Source: CAZHAC01 sp964383855 (lineage in GTDB: Bacteria; Chloroflexota; Dormibacteria; Dormibacterales; Dormibacteraceae). From it: DNA of 64,000 nt. The notes beneath the pieces were generated by a model. It made no database searches, was not told where the DNA came from, and was given only the letters and a program-made list of their open reading frames with translations. Every line of letters begins with the position of its first letter. Within the stretch, counting starts at the first letter, position 1. Shown here in pieces: positions 61,843-64,000 of this stretch. The position numbers were made by a program, and so were the translations under genes. The stretch is taken from NCBI GenBank assembly GCA_964383855.1, contig CAYLIP010000002.1, forward strand, positions 17,250 to 81,249, given 5' to 3'.

Positions 61843-62759
61843 GCGGGCAGCCTCCGCAGCGCCACCGCGCTGGAGGCGCCGCCGAGCAGGAGGCCGGCCG
61901 TGACCACGGCCGCGGCCACGGCCGCGACCGCGACCGGGGTCACCCCGGGCAGGAACTCGGTGAAGAGCGCCGCGCTGGCCCGCTCTGCTCCCAGGCAGGC
62001 CAGGGCGACGGCGGCCCCCGCCAGCGACCCCGCCGTACCGCCCGTCAGCGCCCCCTCGACGACGAATGGCAGCCGCAGGGCCCACCACGGTGCGCCGACC
62101 AGCCGCATGACCCGGATCTCGTCCCGTCGGGCGACCACGGCCGCGCGGATGGCATTGGCGGTGACCGCGACCGCCACCAGCCCCAGCCCGAAAATCAGGC
62201 CCGCGGCCCCCGCCCCGACGCCGAGCTCGAGCCGGCGCAGCCGTGCGTACGCATCGGGGTCGTAGGACGTGGGATAAACGGGGTCGACGCCGGGCGTGGA
62301 TCCCGCCGCCTCAGCGACCGGCTGCAGCCCGGCCGGTGAGGTGAGTGTCACGACCAGGCTGGCCGGGAACGGGTTGCCCGCGCCGGCGTCGACGAGCCCC
62401 GCCATTCCCGGCCGGCGCAGCTCGTTTCGCAGCGCCTCCTCCCGGCTGACCAGGACCACCTCCCGCACCCGCGGGTCGGCCTCCAGGCTGCGCTTGGCGG
62501 AGTCGACCTGCTCAGCCGTCGCCTGGTCGGCGAGGTAGACCCGCAGCTGGTAGGCGTTCCTCGACTGGGTGGCGGCGGCGCTGGCCACGGCCACGCCGGC
62601 CACCGCCGAGGCGCCCGCCAGCAGCAGCAGGATGAGCATCGAGCCGAGCGCCGGGCTGGTCGAGAGCATGTTGCGCAGCCAACCCCGGACGCCGCGGACG
62701 AACACGAGCGAGATCCAGCTGGCGATGGCGGCACGCGCGCGCCGGGCTTCGCGCCTCAT
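61839..62759 (-). CDS. ftsX: Cell division permease-like FtsX
   Basis: 306 residues with four helices: an N-terminal helix near 40-65, an extracytoplasmic domain (SRNAYQLRVYLADQATAEQVDSA, then PGVDPVYPTSYDPDAYARL), and three C-terminal helices. The extracellular loop contacts the coiled coil of the following hydrolase. It overlaps ftsE by four bases. FtsE-FtsX-hydrolase in one operon is the typical division module. Confidence 0.94.
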   Translation of the reverse strand: MRREARRARAAIASWISLVFVRGVRGWLRNMLSTSPALGSMLILLLLAGASAVAGVAVASAAATQSRNAYQLRVYLADQATAEQVDSAKRSLEADPRVREVVLVSREEALRNELRRPGMAGLVDAGAGNPFPASLVVTLTSPAGLQPVAEAAGSTPGVDPVYPTSYDPDAYARLRRLELGVGAGAAGLIFGLGLVAVAVTANAIRAAVVARRDEIRVMRLVGAPWWALRLPFVVEGALTGGTAGSLAGAAVALACLGAERASAALFTEFLPGVTPVAVAAVAAAVVTAGLLLGGASSAVALRRLPA

Positions 62760-63463
62760 GACGCCCAGGCCGGCCGGGCCGCCCCCTCGACCAGCCGGCC
62801 CGCGTCGAGGTGAAGCCTGCGCTGAGAGGCGCCGAAGAGTTCGGGTTCGTGGGTCGCGACGATGACCAGGGCTCCGCTCCTGGCCTCCGCCTCTAGCAGC
62901 GAGGCGACGATCACCGAGTTGCCGGCGTCCAGGTTGCCTGTCGGCTCGTCCGCAAGCAGCACCCTGGGTCCCGAGGCGACGGCTCGGGCGATCGCCACCC
63001 GCTGCTGTTCGCCACCCGACAGCTCGGCCGGGAAGGCGGCCAGGCGGTCGCCCATGCCGACCCTGCCGAGGGCCTGCAGCGCCCGCTCGCGCGCGCTCGC
63101 CGCGGTCTCGTAGACGTGCGCCACGCGGTAGGCGAATTCGACGTTCTCGAGCGCGGTCATCGACGCCACCAGGGAGTAGTCCTGGAAGACGACGCCCACG
63201 TGCCGGCGCACCCGGGCGGCGCGCCGGCCGCCGGCGTGCAGTGCGACCCCGGCCACCCAGGCCGTGCCCGACCGCACGGGCAGCTCGCCGTTGAGGATGC
63301 GAAGAAGGGTCGTCTTGCCGGCCCCGCTCTTGCCCGACATGACCAGCAGCTGGCCGCCGCGCGCCTTCAGGCTGATGTCGTGGAGCACGGGCCGCCGGCC
63401 ATGCGAGGCTTCCACCTGGCTGAGGGAGAGCAGCGGCGCCGGAGAATCGAGGGCCAGTCTCAA
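62756..63463 (-). CDS. ftsE: Cell division ATP-binding protein FtsE
   Basis: 235 residues: Walker [10 protein letters not shown], signature [15 protein letters not shown], Walker [13 protein letters not shown]. It hydrolyses ATP to drive FtsX. The start is TTG 63463, and a GTG or ATG is not available nearby; the protein begins with a short variable segment before [17 protein letters not shown]. Confidence 0.93.
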   Translation of the reverse strand: MRLALDSPAPLLSLSQVEASHGRRPVLHDISLKARGGQLLVMSGKSGAGKTTLLRILNGELPVRSGTAWVAGVALHAGGRRAARVRRHVGVVFQDYSLVASMTALENVEFAYRVAHVYETAASARERALQALGRVGMGDRLAAFPAELSGGEQQRVAIARAVASGPRVLLADEPTGNLDAGNSVIVASLLEAEARSGALVIVATHEPELFGASQRRLHLDAGRLVEGAARPAWAS

Positions 63464-63548
63464 GGCTGCCGGCAGGCTAGGCCGGGGGCCGTTCTCTGAA
63501 CAGGGCTAACGAAACCAGCGGGGCCGGGTTGTGCGAACCGGGTGATCT

Positions 63549-64000
63549 CTACTCGGTTTCGTCTTGACCCGGCTCTCCCTGGGACAGGTTGGGATCGACG
63601 AGGCCCTTGCGTACCGCATAGAGGAGAGCCTGGGGCCGGTCGTGTATGCCCAGCTTCTCGTAGATGTTGGCGACGTGGTTGCGGACGGTCTTGTCGCTCA
63701 AGCCGAGCATCCTGGCCACCTGCTTGTTGGCCAGCCCCTTGGCGCTCAGCTTCAGCACCTCCAGCTCGCGTGCGGTCAGGCCGTCGAACGTCTCGCGGCG
63801 GACCGATCCGCTCGCCAGTGAGCCGAAGGTTCGCTTGGCCGCGGGCGCGGTGACCACGAAGAGGTCCTGCATCACCGAGCCGATGGCCGCAATCACCGCT
63901 TCGGGCTCGGACTCCTTGAGCAGGTAGCCGTTGGCGCCCACCGCGAGGGCCTCGGTCAGGTAGTGGTCGGCATCGATGCCGGTCACGATCAGGACCCTGG
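63549..64000 (-). CDS. NarL/LuxR-type response regulator (5' end outside window)
   Basis: C-terminal 150 residues of a two-component regulator. The receiver end reads VLIVTGIDADHYLTEALAVGANGYLLKE (Thr and Lys of the receiver), then a linker, then LuxR helix-turn-helix LTARELEVLKLSAKGLANKQVARMLGLSDKTVRNHVANIYEKLG. The phospho-Asp is beyond the window edge. Its kinase is not visible. It may control the neighbouring ftsEX operon, but the 85-base gap is all that links them. Confidence 0.92.
   Translation of the reverse strand, partial: RVLIVTGIDADHYLTEALAVGANGYLLKESEPEAVIAAIGSVMQDLFVVTAPAAKRTFGSLASGSVRRETFDGLTARELEVLKLSAKGLANKQVARMLGLSDKTVRNHVANIYEKLGIHDRPQALLYAVRKGLVDPNLSQGEPGQDETE

Overview
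This is a high-GC, gene-dense bacterial window with about 66 protein genes and no rRNA, tRNA, CRISPR array, insertion sequence or prophage that I could recognise. Start codons are often GTG or TTG, four-base GTGA/ATGA overlaps are common, and most convergent genes are separated by a few bases or overlap. The gene set resembles soil Actinomycetota, Dormibacterota or Chloroflexota: many CoA-ester enzymes, TetR regulators, MFS pumps, an orphan Flp pilin, ftsE-ftsX-M23, and a glyQS-type glycyl-tRNA synthetase. I cannot assign a phylum from sequence alone.

The main result is two genes interrupted by an in-frame TGA, with an intact protein continuing on both sides. The first is a family I CoA-transferase alpha subunit (TGA 206-208). 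The second is a thioredoxin-fold/NHL-repeat protein (TGA 12632-12634), where TGA replaces the first Cys of the CxxC active site (C-U-I-N-C). Each TGA is followed 22 to 25 bases later by the apical loop of a 7-bp hairpin carrying G at loop position 2 (AGGCT, AGTT), the bacterial SECIS pattern. I read both as selenoproteins. The thioredoxin case is close to textbook; a selenocysteine CoA-transferase is, as far as I know, undescribed. The other genes end normally on TGA, so a genome-wide reassignment is unlikely.

Layout. 1-7.4 kb: a plus-strand catabolic operon (Sec CoA-transferase alpha and beta, ADP-forming acyl-CoA synthetase, thiolase-like/DUF35 pair, SDR, gamma-glutamyltranspeptidase-like Ntn hydrolase). 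7.4-21 kb: kinase-like proteins, thiolase, secreted proteins, the Sec thioredoxin-NHL gene, UbiA, MFS, an AAA+ ATPase, BON and YceI proteins, and a large membrane protein. 20.3-23.6 kb: an SDR, a TetR regulator and a Baeyer-Villiger-type monooxygenase that share a TTGAC-N5-GTCAA operator, with an orphan Flp pilin between them. 23.5-27.5 kb: sugar dehydrogenase, MFS, GlyRS. 27.5-31 kb: an ACAD-MaoC-CaiB operon with a mesaconyl/methylsuccinyl-CoA flavour. 31-38.6 kb: two MFS pumps with TetR and MarR partners, an M20 amidohydrolase, MsrA and a nitroreductase. 38.5-44.8 kb: a MaoC/FabG4-like/FadA2-like operon divergent from a TetR and an acyl-CoA oxidase-like dehydrogenase. 46.3-49 kb: aroQ-aroK and an alcohol dehydrogenase. 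48.9-59 kb: a Liv-type ABC transporter downstream of L-fuconate dehydratase, divergent from a FadR-like regulator and an epimerase, then a GH65-like glycosidase. 59-64 kb: small secreted and PAS-like proteins, then M23-ftsX-ftsE and a truncated LuxR response regulator.

Working picture: a heterotroph that degrades lipid, steroid-like or branched carboxylic acids and deoxy-sugars, with local one-component regulators and at least two selenium-dependent proteins. The selenium machinery (selA, selB, selC, selD) is not in this window and has to be found elsewhere for the interpretation to hold.
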